From Jacaranda mimosifolia (Eukaryota; Streptophyta; Magnoliopsida; Lamiales; Bignoniaceae), in the NCBI GenBank assembly GCA_018894105.1, contig CM032126.1, positions 11,869,001-11,933,000 of the forward strand: a stretch of 64,000 nt of DNA, in the 5' to 3' direction. Shown here one piece after another: positions 34,056 through 46,100 of this stretch. Position numbers and translations under genes: made by a program. The notes below the pieces were generated by a model. It was not told the DNA's origin, searched no databases, and worked only from the letters and a program-made list of their open reading frames with translations. Each line of letters starts with the position of its first letter. The first letter of the stretch is position 1.

Positions 34056-37034
34056 TGAAGTCTCTAGTGCCTTGCCTGGGAGTTGCTTGCTTCGATCCAA
34101 GGTGCTATTTTGATCTTAATTTAATAATTCATAACCAAGGTCGCGCCTTCAAAATATTCAGTTTAAATATTTACAGTAACCTAAACAATTTATCCCAACT
34201 TACAATTACAAAGTACTATCTAACATGCCGCAAGGAAATACAAACCCATCATACAGTTTCTAGCACTAAGTCTACAACTGTCATCTGTATCGGAGCCATA
34301 CACGCATAATCACCCATTCAAACTTAGTATACAATTCAACAAATAATCATCTAAGGTATCACCAGTTCAAATTTCAGCATTTACATACATTCTCAAGTTT
34401 AGACGTCTAAATTAGGTATAATCTACATATACAAGCATAGCACCTAATCTGTTATAAAATTTAATTTCTCTCAAGCACTTGTCGAGCCCTCATCCATCAT
34501 TCAGACCAGTGTAGAAAAGGAATAAAGGATAACAAAAATGGTAAGTACTAAAGACTTAGGTGAGGGGAATACAAATAGTAAAAAAACTGTTCAAGGAGCA
34601 GAAATTCAATAGATATATCAACAAGCAAGACATCACAATTAGAACATGATTATACCAGAAAGTTAAAAACAAAATATCAAATACAGCAAACGAAACATCT
34701 CCGTCCTTATTGTTCCCTGAATAGTGTATAAACAGAATCAAACAAAAACCCAAAGCATAATAAGCATAATAGATTCTCCGTATTCCTTCATTGTAGCTTT
34801 GTTTCGGGCACTCGACTCGAAGCATAATAGTTTGTTCTAGGCACTTAGCCCTTTAATTTTATGAGCACTCGACCATTTAATTTTTCGAGCACTCGACCTT
34901 TTAACTTTCCCCATATGACAATACAAATGATAAATAAATACCTGCAAGGTCATACATATAGCAATACAAGTGATAAACAGATGCTTGCAAGGCCATACAA
35001 ACAATATGCAGAACGATTTCAATTAGGAGCACAAAACACAAATTTGGTCGGCAAGACCCAACTCAATGTAATCAAAGGAAATCCAGCAAGGCTATAGGGC
35101 ATACGAAAAGACAATAAGAGTTATGGGCCCTAAAATGAATACAATCAATTTTACCGATAAACAATCAAGAACTCAGATGACAGATAAGCGAAACCCTCAC
35201 CTTAACAGCCACAGAAATGCTATTCCATTCTACTGATCTGTGGGGTCCGGCTCCTCGTCACCTAACCAAAAGAATGGACTTATCGTCGAAATACTTGTTT
35301 GACCCTACAACAATAATCAAACTGATAATATCCCATTATCGGTTGTTTTATAGTTAATACTATATTTTAATGTTCGATTCTGAGATTATCGAGATGTCAT
35401 GCTAACTATGCCATTAATGCTATAATATTTATGAGAGTCATAGTTGCTCCAGTCGATAAGCATTTCCCAAACCAATAGTTCTTAATTAACAATTTAATTC
35501 CCATCTCAGTAATTTAGTTCAAAGCACAAGAATTAACTCAAATTCCTATTGATATTTAGTCCTTACAACATTACAGAATGATCAGATATATAATTGAACT
35601 GATTAACTTAATTAAGAATAATTATGTTCCACTTACTAATCGGAGCCCACTAACACTGTGCACAACTTATATATCCAACATTTCGGTTTGACATTATAAA
35701 TCTTATCATGATAGTCCATAATTACAACTCGATGTGATTAACTTAACTTAACATTAGTAATTATCTTAACATTTTAACTGCACTCAATTAGGAATTTAAC
35801 TTATTAATTAGAAATTTACCCATAATCTTGAATTTAATGCTCTAAGTCCATGATGAATAAATTTAAGCTATTCGTACAAATTTTACATGTTTTTCTAATA
35901 ACAAGCAATCTTTATAACATTACACAATTTAGATTCCTCAATTACATAAATTAGCCCAATTTAATGATAATTAGCTTCTAGTTTATGATTCGAGTCCACA
36001 GATTCTTACAATCACTATCCATTCATTTTAGTTTATAAATCACAATTCCTGGTCCAATTTACTTAAAATTACAATGAAAATCAACTTTATAATTCAGTAT
36101 GATTAAATCAAGAATCTAATTAATCGATTAATCAAGAATTTGCCAAATTGATTGAGTTCAAGGTCAATTCACAATCCAAAACCTTGTTGCATGCGTCCGG
36201 ATCATCGACTCAGAGATTCTGCTCAAAAGTTGTTGGACCACCAGTGTCGATCTGCCGCACACTGCTGGCGGAATTAAGTCGCAACACCACCTAAAGATAC
36301 ACCTTGTTGCGCTGATCAAAACCTCTCAACCAATTTTACAACCTGCTACCATTAGGCTACTTAATTCAATGGAAAACACCACAACTTCACCACTCGCCAC
36401 CGTGTCTCTCCACCTCAATTATGTTCGCTCTGGTAGCCTGTTCTAAAATTGAAAGCACATGTATGTTCCCCGAGCTGAGCCCACCAAAACTCAGTACTCT
36501 ACTCCATTTTTTAGTCTTTGAAGTCGACTCATCCACCACCTCCATCGTGCGTCCTGTTTGGCTTGTAAGTTTTGATGTTTCGCTAGTTGGTTTGGAGTGT
36601 GGAGGGTATGGTTATGTTCACATCATCATGGGTAAGGCATTGGTTAGTTTAGCTGGGAGTTTTCATCGTCGTCGGAAGGAGTTCGCCGGTGTCGGTGATG
36701 AGAGTTACATGTGAGAATAATGAAAAATAGAGGGAGGAAAATCTATATATATTTTTCAACTTTCTAGAATTGAAATTTCCACCCCAAAATTTTCTCTCAG
36801 ATTTCAATTGAATCCTTCAGTTCTCTGAGTGCCTCATATTGACCCCAAAATCCTTTTTCCCAATTTCAATTAAATCCTCAAACTAATTAGTGCACTATAT
36901 TGACCCAATTGACCAAAATTATTTCAAAATGGACCCCTTAAACATTCAATTTTCTTGCATTAAAATTCTTTTCAAATTAATATTTGGTTTCTAAAAATCT
37001 CATTTTCTAAAATGCTAAATTTAGGGCCTTTACA
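34056..37034 (-). mobile_element. About 3-kb insertion in LTR a, possibly a solo LTR
   Basis: About 2,980 bp interrupting LTR a. It is non-coding and AT-rich. The minus strand begins TGTAAAGGCCC, has a TATA-like ATATATATAG near 36,745-36,755, and continues with a GC-richer transcribed-looking stretch (36,200-36,700). These are features of a long chromovirus-type LTR in minus orientation. A target duplication could not be confirmed (left TGAAG, right CAAAG or AAGTT, depending on the border chosen). The 97-codon plus-strand frame at 36,421-36,714 is not a recognised protein. Confidence 0.45.
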
Positions 37035-37103
37035 AAGTTACTCCCTTTTCCCTCTTTCTTAGCAGTTATTTGTACTTTCTTCAATGATTTTTATGCATAT
37101 TAT

Positions 37104-38874
37104 TGATGTAAGTATTTTACCTGTATCATGAATCAATACTGGACAAACTCTTTCGCACATTGGATAATCCTGCAAAACAAAGTTAATTAGGGGTGCGTGA
37201 AAACCCTCTGACGTTTAAGTCATTTCTCAGTTTATGTTGAAAATATAGTGAATTATTGAATTATTTTTGTGTATGCTTATCTTAAAGAAATAAAATTTAC
37301 CTTACTTTTATGTGATATTGTTCTCTGAGATAAGCATATCTCATATTTCGGCTACAAATTTCAATTATATCTATTTCCTTCTATTTTATCTTTACCATTT
37401 TAAATTTCCAAAAATTAGGGGATTATGCGGGGATATGGTAATTCCAGAAAAATAAGGGATTACGGGGGGTTGTGGGATAGCACATCTAGCACTCAACTTT
37501 GTATCTGAAGCAAACTAGCTTTGCCTTCAGAGCATGCTAGCTTACCAAGTTACCTTCACCTCGAGCACCAGGTTAGCTTATGTAGCGGGGGCAAAACAAG
37601 TCTGGTGGAATCACTATTCCCCTTTCCATTGGGAAATTAGGACAGTTAGCATTTAATTTATCAATCAAAATATCTTTTTAATTCCATAACAAGGGTCACA
37701 CATCATGGATTCTCGCATTATTTTTTCAATCTAATGGTGTTGTTTGCTCAAGACATGTGTACGGTTATTGATCTCTCTTCTGTTGTCATTTAATTCACTT
37801 TTCAAATTTTTCCTCTTCCCTCTCTTACAACAGTTACTAGCATTCTCTCGAAGGGTTCATTAATAGTAATTTCATCAAGGTCAATCCTGATCTTAACTTC
37901 AATGACTAGATGCAAACTCAACTACAATTTTATCGAGGTCAACCTTGACCTTAAGTTCAATGACTAGCGCAATCTTGAATCTTCGAACAATAATTTTTTA
38001 TTAAGGTCAATTCTGACCTTAAGTTTAACGACAAGATGCAATCCTACATCTTCAACAGCAAGTTCATCGAGGTCAATCCTAACCTAAATTTCGAATACTA
38101 GATGCAACCCTACATTTTCAACAGCAATTTTATCCAGGTCAATCCGAGCTGTAATTTTAAAAGCTCATCCAAAGGTCTTTCAAGATCATACTAAGTCTCA
38201 ACATACTTCTTTTTAATGTGAATCTCTTCCTTCACACCCTTATCTTTCATACATACACACTAGATATCCATTATTCTTAAAAACATAAATTATTGAAAGT
38301 ACCAACTTTATTGATCACATAATGGAATCAAGTATTCAAAAGATTGAGTCTAAGAATCAAAAGACATAAATTAAACAAGCATAAGCATCAAGGAAAAAAC
38401 TTTTTCAAGTTCGGGAGAAAGCAACAACATTTTCTTTTTCCTTATCTTTCGTCTCCACTCGAGGTTTCTTAGTTACTGACTGATCATCCTTGCAATCTTT
38501 ACGCTTCTCCACCAAATCTTTTTCGCGTTTGCCTCATGCTATAAACTCAAATAATTTTCAATAGACGACGCCAGTTGATGTAAACATTTTACACCATGAG
38601 TCAATACTAGATAAACTCTTGCGCACAATGGATAATCCTACAAAATAGAGTCCGTTAAGGGTGCCCGAAAGGTTTTCGATGAAAACCCTCTTATGCATAA
38701 GTCAGTTCTCAATTTCTGGTGAAAATAGAGTGAATTATTGAATTACTTTTGCATGTGCTTATCTTAAAAAAATAAAATTTACCTTACTTTTATGTGATAT
38801 TGTTCTTTGAGATAAGCATATCTTAGATTTTGACTACAAATCAACAATTCAATTATTTCTCTTTCCTTCTAAAT
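37104..38874 (-). mobile_element. Internally deleted Tat element (LTR b - spacer - LTR c)
   Basis: LTR b (37,104-37,804) is the 3' LTR, followed on its inner side by a polypyrimidine tract (TCCTCTTCCCTCTC). About 770 bp of internal sequence resembles 42,060-42,560 of Tat-3. LTR c (38,576-38,874) is a 5' LTR cut off where LTR d begins. The PBS is legible on the minus strand as TGGCGTCGTCTAT (38,561-38,573). All coding sequence has been lost. LTRs b and c are more like each other than like a and d, so they form one insertion. Confidence 0.75.
37870..38165. repeat. About 66-bp tandem repeats inside the b-c element
   Basis: Five imperfect units marked by AAGGTCAATCCTGA / CTTAACTTCAATGACTAGAT. 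AGGTC landmarks are at 37,878, 37,936, 38,004, 38,070 and 38,136 (spacings 58-68). Related but more decayed units occur at 42,070-42,240 in Tat-3. Confidence 0.8.
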
Positions 38875-39651
38875 TGATGTAAATATTTTTCCTGCATAAT
38901 GAATCACCAATAAACTGAATCTCCCACCCACTATATACTCTTGCAAAATAGATTTAGTTAATGGTGTCGGAATGATTTTTGCTGAAAACTCTTCGATGCT
39001 TAAGTCAGTGTCCTGTTATTAGTGAAAAAGAGGATAGATTACTATTTTTTTTTTGTGCGCTTATGTTTCAGAAATAAAATTTACCTTACTTTTATGTGAT
39101 GTTGTTGTTGAAGATAAGTGTATCTTAAATTTTTAGCTACAAATTCGTAACTTAATCTTATCTTTGTTATTTTAAATTTCAAAGATCAAGGGATTATGCG
39201 GGCATGTGGGGTAGCGTATCATGCGTTCAGCTTAACCTTCAAAATAAGTCAGCTTGGCCTTCAAAGCGTACCAGCTTTGAGATGATAGCTTTTCTTCTAG
39301 CCTATCAGGCTAGCAGTCCACCAGGTTAGCTTTACCTCCAACCTATCAGGTTAACAGTCCACTCAGTTAGCTTTACCTTCAACCTGTCAAGTTAGCTTAC
39401 ATGCCAAGAGCAAAACTAGTTAGGTAGTACTACTATCCCCCCCCTCTTTATTGGAAAATTAAGGTGTTTAGCATCTAATTTTTCAATTGAAGTGTCTTTC
39501 AATTTCTTCATAAGGGTCATGCTTTATGGGTTCTTATGCTTTTAATAATCTGATAGTTTAATTCAATTCTTCATCATAACATGTGTACTCTCATCCTCTA
39601 AGCCCCTTTTCATTATTTCATTATTTAATATATCTTTTCAATTCACACTCA
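38875..39651 (-). repeat. Tat-3 3' LTR (copy d)
   Basis: 777 bp, TG...CA on the plus strand, matching LTR a. Contains the TTAGCTTTACCT repeats and the same ACATGTGTACTCTCATCCT phrase near its inner end. Confidence 0.85.
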
Positions 39652-39829
39652 TTTCCCTCTTTCTCAGCAATTATTCGCACTTTCTGCAGTTTTTTTTTCT
39701 ACAAGTTCGCCCCATTTTTCTTCTCAATCGCACAAATTGTTCAGGTAAGAATTTCCTTTCCTTTTCATCTACAAATTATTTCCTTGTGCTTTACCTTTAG
39801 TTTTTGAATTTCTGCATTTTCTAATTGAT

Positions 39830-42050
39830 GGCAAGTCCTTCTTCAAGTCAGGCGATTATGGGGATGACGAATCAAATGATTTTTCTTATGAATTTCAAAC
39901 AAGTGATTTTGAGGTGAGCCAAAGAATGTAATAAAGTAATTTTTCTGGATTCCAGAGGACCATGTGATCTGTGTACCTAGCGCTAAGGATCATCCCCATC
40001 ACCCTTCTCCTAATTTCATGACGTTTCATATTGATCAACTTAAGGTAGGTCTTAGGTTCCCCCTTAACACCTCTATGTTGACATTTCTTGAATCTATGGG
40101 ATTCTACTTTCCCAGTTTACTCCAAATGCTATTAGGATAATGGTAGGGTATGTTGTTTTATGTAGGTATTTAGACACCAATGCAAGTGTCGCATCTTTTT
40201 ATACCTTTTTTTATCCCAAATCCATTGATGGGGGGCATTTCTATTTAACTTCTTGAGACGGAACCAACCATGTTGTGAAAATGTAGAAAAGGAGTTTTTT
40301 TTTTTTTTTTGCTTCGAGGTCAAAACCTTGGAACTTTCCTTTTTGAGGCCGGAGCCTTGGAATTTTCCTATGAAATTTGTATCTGAACCCCCAATTCAAC
40401 CTTTTAAGCTAAGTGACTAAGCTTTGCATCATCAAGAATAACTTGACATACTAAACAGAGCCCTGAATTTAAGCTTGGTTTTATAGAGGAAGTAGGATTG
40501 CTAACTTACTTTAGTTTGGCACCTCCTAGTGATGAGCTTGGGAGGCCATTTGGTACTTCTCTAGTCTTTTTTTTTTCTATAATACGATCTTTAAAAACAA
40601 GTTAATCTTATAAACTTTTAGCAACTAAGTCAAGTGTTTGTGTTCCTTCTAGCTTTTGACTTTAATTTATAATTATCTTGCAAATGAGGTAGTGATGAAT
40701 GCTTTCATCCTTACCAATGCTAAGGAAGCCCAAAAGAATGACCTTAAGAAAAAGAAATTAGGTTCAAGTTTATTTGCACCTTTGAAACATCCAGCTAGCT
40801 CTCCAATAGGAGCCACTGCTGCAAAGAAAAAATCAGAAGAGCTAGAAATTCCTCCAGCCTCTCACTTACGAAAGAAGTTGCTTAGGACGTTACCTCAGAA
40901 GATGGAGGATTAAACCCCCACACTCAACATCCTTTTTTCACTAGTAGACCTATCACACCATCGCTCAACTTTCCTCAATTTTTTCTATGGGTTCTATCCT
41001 TGAAGGAGAGAGTTCCACCATGGGTAGAGATTTTTTCTTAAAGGCTCCAAATGTGGCGGATCGCCAGTGTCTCAATTGCCTTACTTTTTTTACCCTTATG
41101 ACCAAGTGGTCTTCTCACATGGCCAAGGTAAGCTTGAGATATTTTGGCCACATTATCATCATTTGTTAGCTTGTATATTGATGCATTTAATATTCTTTTC
41201 CTCCTAAGGTTTTGTCCTATCTAGTGGAATTATTGCCCAATAGGAACAAGATAGGGAGAGATTAGCAAAATTGACTAAAGAGGATACCCTTTTGAGAGGT
41301 TAATTAAATGAGGCTGAGCTCAGTTTGAGCAAGTAAGAGAGTTGAAGAAACAACTATCTATAGCTAAAGAAAAATAGGAAGATATTATTGCAACAAATGA
41401 GAAGCTGGATGCCAACTACTTGATGTTGTTAAATATTTGGAAGAGGAGGTAGGCCAAGCTAAAGAAGAGGCATGTTGGAAGCCAAAGAAGAATTTTTCCA
41501 TATCTTTCCTTTTATTGAGGAGGGAAAACCTATTTGGAATCAAACTTTGAAAGTAAGGTTCCAAATTTTCTAAAGTTCTCCAGGTTTAAAAAAGCCGCAG
41601 CTAATGTTGCACTGAAGTATTATTATCATCACTTCGACTAATGTCAGGATCAAGTCATGAAACATGGCCAATTCATTAATGGGGGAGATGGATTAACGTT
41701 TCTAAATAGGAATGAGGGTTTGTATTGCCTCCCAAAATCAAAAAATGAAGTAGGAGAAGAGAGCTAATGAGCTCCTAAAGAAAAGAATATTGACATAGCA
41801 ACCAATCGAACCCATCATGCTGATATGGCTATTAGTTTTGCTCCAACTCCTTCAACTCTTCCTAGCTCTGGCTTGTCTCCTTCATTCTAAGAAAGCAGGA
41901 TCTTTCTTTTTCTTTAATAGGAAAAGCATTCTCCTTGAATACTTTGAACAATTTTTTTACTTTCATTTTCTCTGTCTCTCTTCTTTTTTAACAACTATCA
42001 GATCATCGCTTTATTACTTTTACTTAAAATTTGCTCTTGTTTTTCATTAA
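39830..42050 (+). pseudogene. Tat-3 antisense ORF (Transposase_28-like)
   Basis: Opposite-strand gene at the same place as in Tat-2. Recognisable in a degenerate reading: IRIMVGYVVLCRYLD at about 40,130-40,175, then FYTFFYPKSIDGGHFYLTS and NHVVKM-KRSFFF (about 40,190-40,310). These are comparable to the 'gypsy type transposon' domain with its terminal KRFFFV-like box. A Lys-rich segment (40,656-40,913) and a broken coiled-coil stretch (41,230-41,480) follow. Many stops. Confidence 0.6.
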
Positions 42051-42069
42051 GAATTGGCCTTTGTAAGGT

Positions 42070-42240
42070 TTCATGACGTAGGTGCAATCTTGCATCCTTC
42101 ATTATTTCTTTGTCAAGGTTCAACCTGACATTAACTTTCTTTGCAAGATGTCATTTAGCATTAGCGATTCCATTAGGGTCACTATTGACCTTAACTTTAA
42201 TTCAATCCTGCATTTCATACAATTTTGGATTTTCGATTGA
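42070..42240. repeat. Tat-3 decayed tandem repeats
   Basis: Two to three units of AAGGTTCAACCTGACATTAA / GCAATCTTGCAT type, corresponding to the better-kept units of the b-c element. Confidence 0.55.
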
Positions 42241-42599
42241 TTCATTAGCTCAATTTTAACCTTGAAAGATAATACTAAGTCCTATGAGGCAAATCCCTGC
42301 CCTAATTTTCTTTATGTTCAAGCTAAATAGCTATTATTCACAATGTAGATCATCAAAAGTGACATTTTCATAAATAGCATACCAAAATCAACAATTCAAA
42401 AGGCCATGAGTCTGGAAAACAAAAGACAAAAATCAACTAAACCAGACCTCAAAGAAAAAACTTCTTTGAGTTCTAGATATTCTATAGCTGAGGCAATTTC
42501 TTGCCAAGCATATCTTCTACTCGTATGCTCTACTTTTCAGCACCTTAATCACTTCAAAATGTGCATCCCATGTGCACTTCAATTTTCTAATAGGCTTCA

Positions 42600-43460
42600 T
42601 AGCGTTGACTCTCCTCAGAACCAGATCTCCCTATTTCAAAGTGCGAACTTTACTCTTTTATTGAAGACATCTTGCATTTTCTGCTTGTACTTTAACATTC
42701 TTTGTTCAACAACATCTATCTTTTCCTTAATCAAATCTAGACTCTGATTAATGAGTTTTTCGTTGTCTTGGGGATTAAAGTAGCAAACCTTGTGAGTCTC
42801 CATTCCAATCTCTATGGGGATAACAACTTCTATTCCAAACGATAAGTTGTATAGTGTATCTCCAGAGCATTTCTGGTTGTCGTGTGGTAAGACCAAAGTA
42901 TTCCAGGCAACTCCTCAAACCATCCTCATCGGTTGTCCTTTATTTTACTCTTAAAGCAATCTAATAAAGTTTGATTAGTCATGTCTATTTAACCATTGCT
43001 CTACAAATATGATATAGAGTTGAATCTTTGGTTTATCATCATTTCATCACACCAAGCTCGCACATTTCTTTTCATGGAACTATTTCCCATTATCAGATAT
43101 CAACTCTCTAGGAACCCAAACCTGTAAGCTATATTTTTCCTTAAAAATTACAAGAACTCATTCTCAGTAACTTTTGAGAAAAAGCTTCTGTTTCTGCCCA
43201 TTTAGTGAAATAGTCCATGCCTATTAATAAAAATTTCTTCTGAGCTACAACCATTGGCAGCGAACCTACCATATTGATTCGACGAATAGGCAAGGGGTGC
43301 TCATCACCATAAGCTGCTATGTGGGTTGATAAATGGCATTGGCCATCCTTTGATAATAGTTTCAATGCTTTACTAACTCCTAAGGATTAGCTCGCAGCGT
43401 TGGCCAGAGGTACCCTACTCAGGACCTTTCCTGCCAAAGCCATCCCCCCTTAAATGATTC
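42600..43460 (-). pseudogene. Tat-3 integrase
   Basis: 42,636-42,896 shows the C-terminal core (TLYNLSFGIEVVIPIEIG) and the helical tail. 43,141-43,365 shows the catalytic core entry (VGSLPMVVAQKKFLLIGMDY, FTKWAETEAF). The first catalytic Asp region reads INMVGSLP, where Tat integrases have MDIVGPLP, so the Asp is lost. Broken by frameshifts. Confidence 0.75.
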
Positions 43461-43699
43461 CCTCAACATCTAGCATGTACTTTTCTCAGGACATACTATG
43501 CTTTTGCTACAGATAAACATATTAATAAGGGGAGCGTAAAGACTGTTTGTACATCACATCATTAATTAGTATGAATCTAGCGGTGCGAGTTTGAGCTTTC
43601 CTATCTTCTTAATATGAACCAATAAGATACCTAATTATAGGGGTCCCCAATCATTTTCCTCTATAATATTCAAAACTTCTTCTTCAATACCAAGCTTTC

Positions 43700-44120
43700 C
43701 CATCTTCTGCACTTGCACATTGGCTAATCTGCTCAGGTGTTCTCAGTTCGAGGGACATATATTAGCTTAAAATTCTCAAACCTACTCTTCAATTTATTTA
43801 CCTTCTTCAGGTATTTATCCATTCTTTCCTCTTTTACTTCATAAGTCCCTTCTACCTACTTGGCCACTTGCTGTGAACCAGGATATACTAATATCTTACT
43901 AGCTCTATTAGCCGAAGCTATTCTCAGACCCAGGACCAAGGTCTCGTATTCTGCTTTGTTATTTGAAGCGTGAAATGTAAACTTGACAACTATATCCAAG
44001 ACATTTCCTTCGGGGCTAGTGAGAACAATTCTAGCCCTGCTTCCTCTATTTGTAGAAGACCAATCAACATGTAGAGTCTAGTATCTATCCAAGCTAGTTG
44101 TGACTATCAATTCTGGTAGG
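43700..44120 (-). pseudogene. Tat-3 archaeal-type RNase H domain
   Basis: Minus-strand reading: HVDWSSTNRGSRARIVL, then NNKAEYETLVLGLRIA (catalytic Glu kept), VYPGSQQVAK (the third catalytic Asp, in TDSQ, is replaced by PGSQ), then YVPRTENT. Stops are present. Confidence 0.7.
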
Positions 44121-44129
44121 AAATCTACA

Positions 44130-45600
44130 AGGGCATGCCCTTTGATAGCGACTTGATGTTCATATTGTATGTCATATTCCTCCATCTCCATAGCCTACTT
44201 AAACATTTTTCCTGACTCTTAGAAATGATTGAGAATCTGTCTCAATGGATAGTTGGCTCATACCATAATGACATGAGATAAAAAATATGGCCTCAGACAA
44301 CGAGCTGTGATTACTAAGGCTAATGCCATATCTCTAATTTCGCATAACGTAACTCAGCATCATGTAACACCTTACTCACATAGTATACTGGTCTTTGAAT
44401 TCCCTGCTCTTCTCTCAATAAAGCATAACTAACAACGTACTTTGAAATAACTAAGTAAAGATATAAAGGCTCACCTAGAAGGGACCCAGTAAGTAGAGGT
44501 AGCTAAACTAAGTACTGGTTTAGCTCGAAGGCCTTTTGGGTAGCTTCTCCCCATTCAAATTTTCTTACTTACCTTAACACTTTACAGAAAAGATGGATCT
44601 ATTTTGCTACCTTTGAGATAAACCTGTTTAGTGCTACTAGCCGACAAGTCAGACAGTAGACATCCCTAATGCATTCTAAATCCAGAATAGCTCGAATTTT
44701 AGCTGGATTAGCTTCTATACCCCTCTGTATCACTATATAACCAAGAAACTTCCCTTGAACTCTAAAAGCACACTTTGTGGGATTTAACTTCATACCATTG
44801 TGTCTCAATATCTCAAATATCTCATTCAGATCACATATGCGATCTCCAACTTTTACACTCTTCACAAGCATATCATCGACTTATGCCTCCATATTCCTCC
44901 CTAGCTAGGCGTGAAACATCTTATCTATCAATCTTTGATATGTCGCACCTGCATTAAAAGTCCAAAAGGCTTTACTAAATAACAATAAGTGCCAAATAAA
45001 GTTATAAAACTAACTCATTTCTGATCCTCAGGGTGCAATTGAATCTTCTGATATCTTTGGGAAGCATCCATCATACTAATTAATCAACCAGAGGTAGAAT
45101 CTACTAATTGATCTATATGTGGTAATGGATAGAAATATTTTGGGCAAGCTTTATTCAGATCTCTAAAATCAATGCAAACCCTTCATTTATTAATATTCTT
45201 GAGCACAAGTACAACATTGAACAACCATTCAAAGAACTGAATTTCGACTATATGTCCAGCATCCAACAATCTCTCAATTTCCTATTTGATGAGCAAGTCT
45301 TTCTCTAGTCCAAAATTCCCTTTCTTCTGTTTCACTTTTCGAACATATAGATCCATATTCAGTTTATGCACCATAACATCTAGACTGATCCCAATCATAT
45401 CTGTCGGTATGAAAGCAAAGACATCAACATTATTTTGTAAAAATGTTATCAAGTGATCAAGAATTTCTAATGATAAATGAGCACCTACTTGGCTGATAGT
45501 ATCTTCACAACCTGGAATCAATTCTACAGTCATCATTTCATCTATTAGTTCTACATTGGCATGTTCCCTATCTGTTATCTCAATTTTTTGATCTTTCACA
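44130..45600 (-). pseudogene. Tat-3 reverse transcriptase / RNase H
   Basis: 44,599-44,871 carries MLVKSVKVGDRI, LNPTKCAFRVQGKFLGYIV and LVALNRFISK. Just upstream the catalytic box reads stop-VDD, its Tyr codon changed to TAA (near 44,880). The N-terminal part, 45,282-45,599, includes HLSLEILDHLITFL and DMIGISLDVMVHKLN. Confidence 0.75.
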
Positions 45601-45839
45601 TGAGTGTTAATTCAATCAATATCTATGCTCTTCATGTTTCCTATCCTCACAGTCTCTACATAACACTTCCTAGTAATATACTAATCCCCATGTACTTTTC
45701 CTACCTAGTCTCCTACGGAAAATTTAATTTTCATATGGTATGTGGAAGCGATAGCTTGAGAGACATTCAACATAGGTTGTTCCAATATCACATTACACGT
45801 AGAATGTGTGTCTACTACTAAGACTCATATCATCTACGT

Positions 45840-46100
45840 CTTCCACACATCTCCTCTTCCAAGTGTCATAGGTAAAGAAATCTATCCAAGAGGTTGTACT
45901 GACTCTCCAGCAAAGCTAATTAAAGAAGTCTGAACTAAGTGAAGATTTACAAACCTTAGGTCCATCTACTGAAATACTTCCTAAAATAATATATCCACAG
46001 AACTACCTCCATCCACAAACATCCTTGCCACATCATAATTTGCTATATTAACAATGATTCATATGCATCTTGATGAAGAGACTGGACAACCTGCATATGA
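45840..46100 (-). pseudogene. Tat-3 protease, truncated
   Basis: The active-site block reads FVDGGSSVDILF on the minus strand near 45,990-46,030. Sequence similarity to Tat stops at 46,100, at the start of chromovirus LTR sequence. Confidence 0.65.

Larger units (their letters stand above)
38875..46100 (-). mobile_element. Tat-3: Ty3/gypsy Tat element, 5'-truncated at 46,100
   Basis: Minus-strand element with 3' LTR d at 38,875-39,651, a purine tract (GAGAAAGAGGGAAA on the minus strand, inside the LTR edge), an antisense gene, tandem repeats, integrase, aRH, RT and protease. It stops within protease at 46,100, where a chromovirus LTR takes over. Gag, PBS and 5' LTR are absent. LTR d starts exactly where LTR c is cut, which suggests it inserted into c. 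Confidence 0.8.

Noticed and set aside
36421..36714. 97-codon plus-strand frame
   Set aside because: Inside the LTR-like insertion, opposite to its inferred transcription; no family recognised.
34051..37040. Perfect target duplication for the 3-kb insertion
   Set aside because: Candidate pairs (TGAAG/CAAAG, TCTTT/AAGTT) do not match exactly, so I do not claim one.
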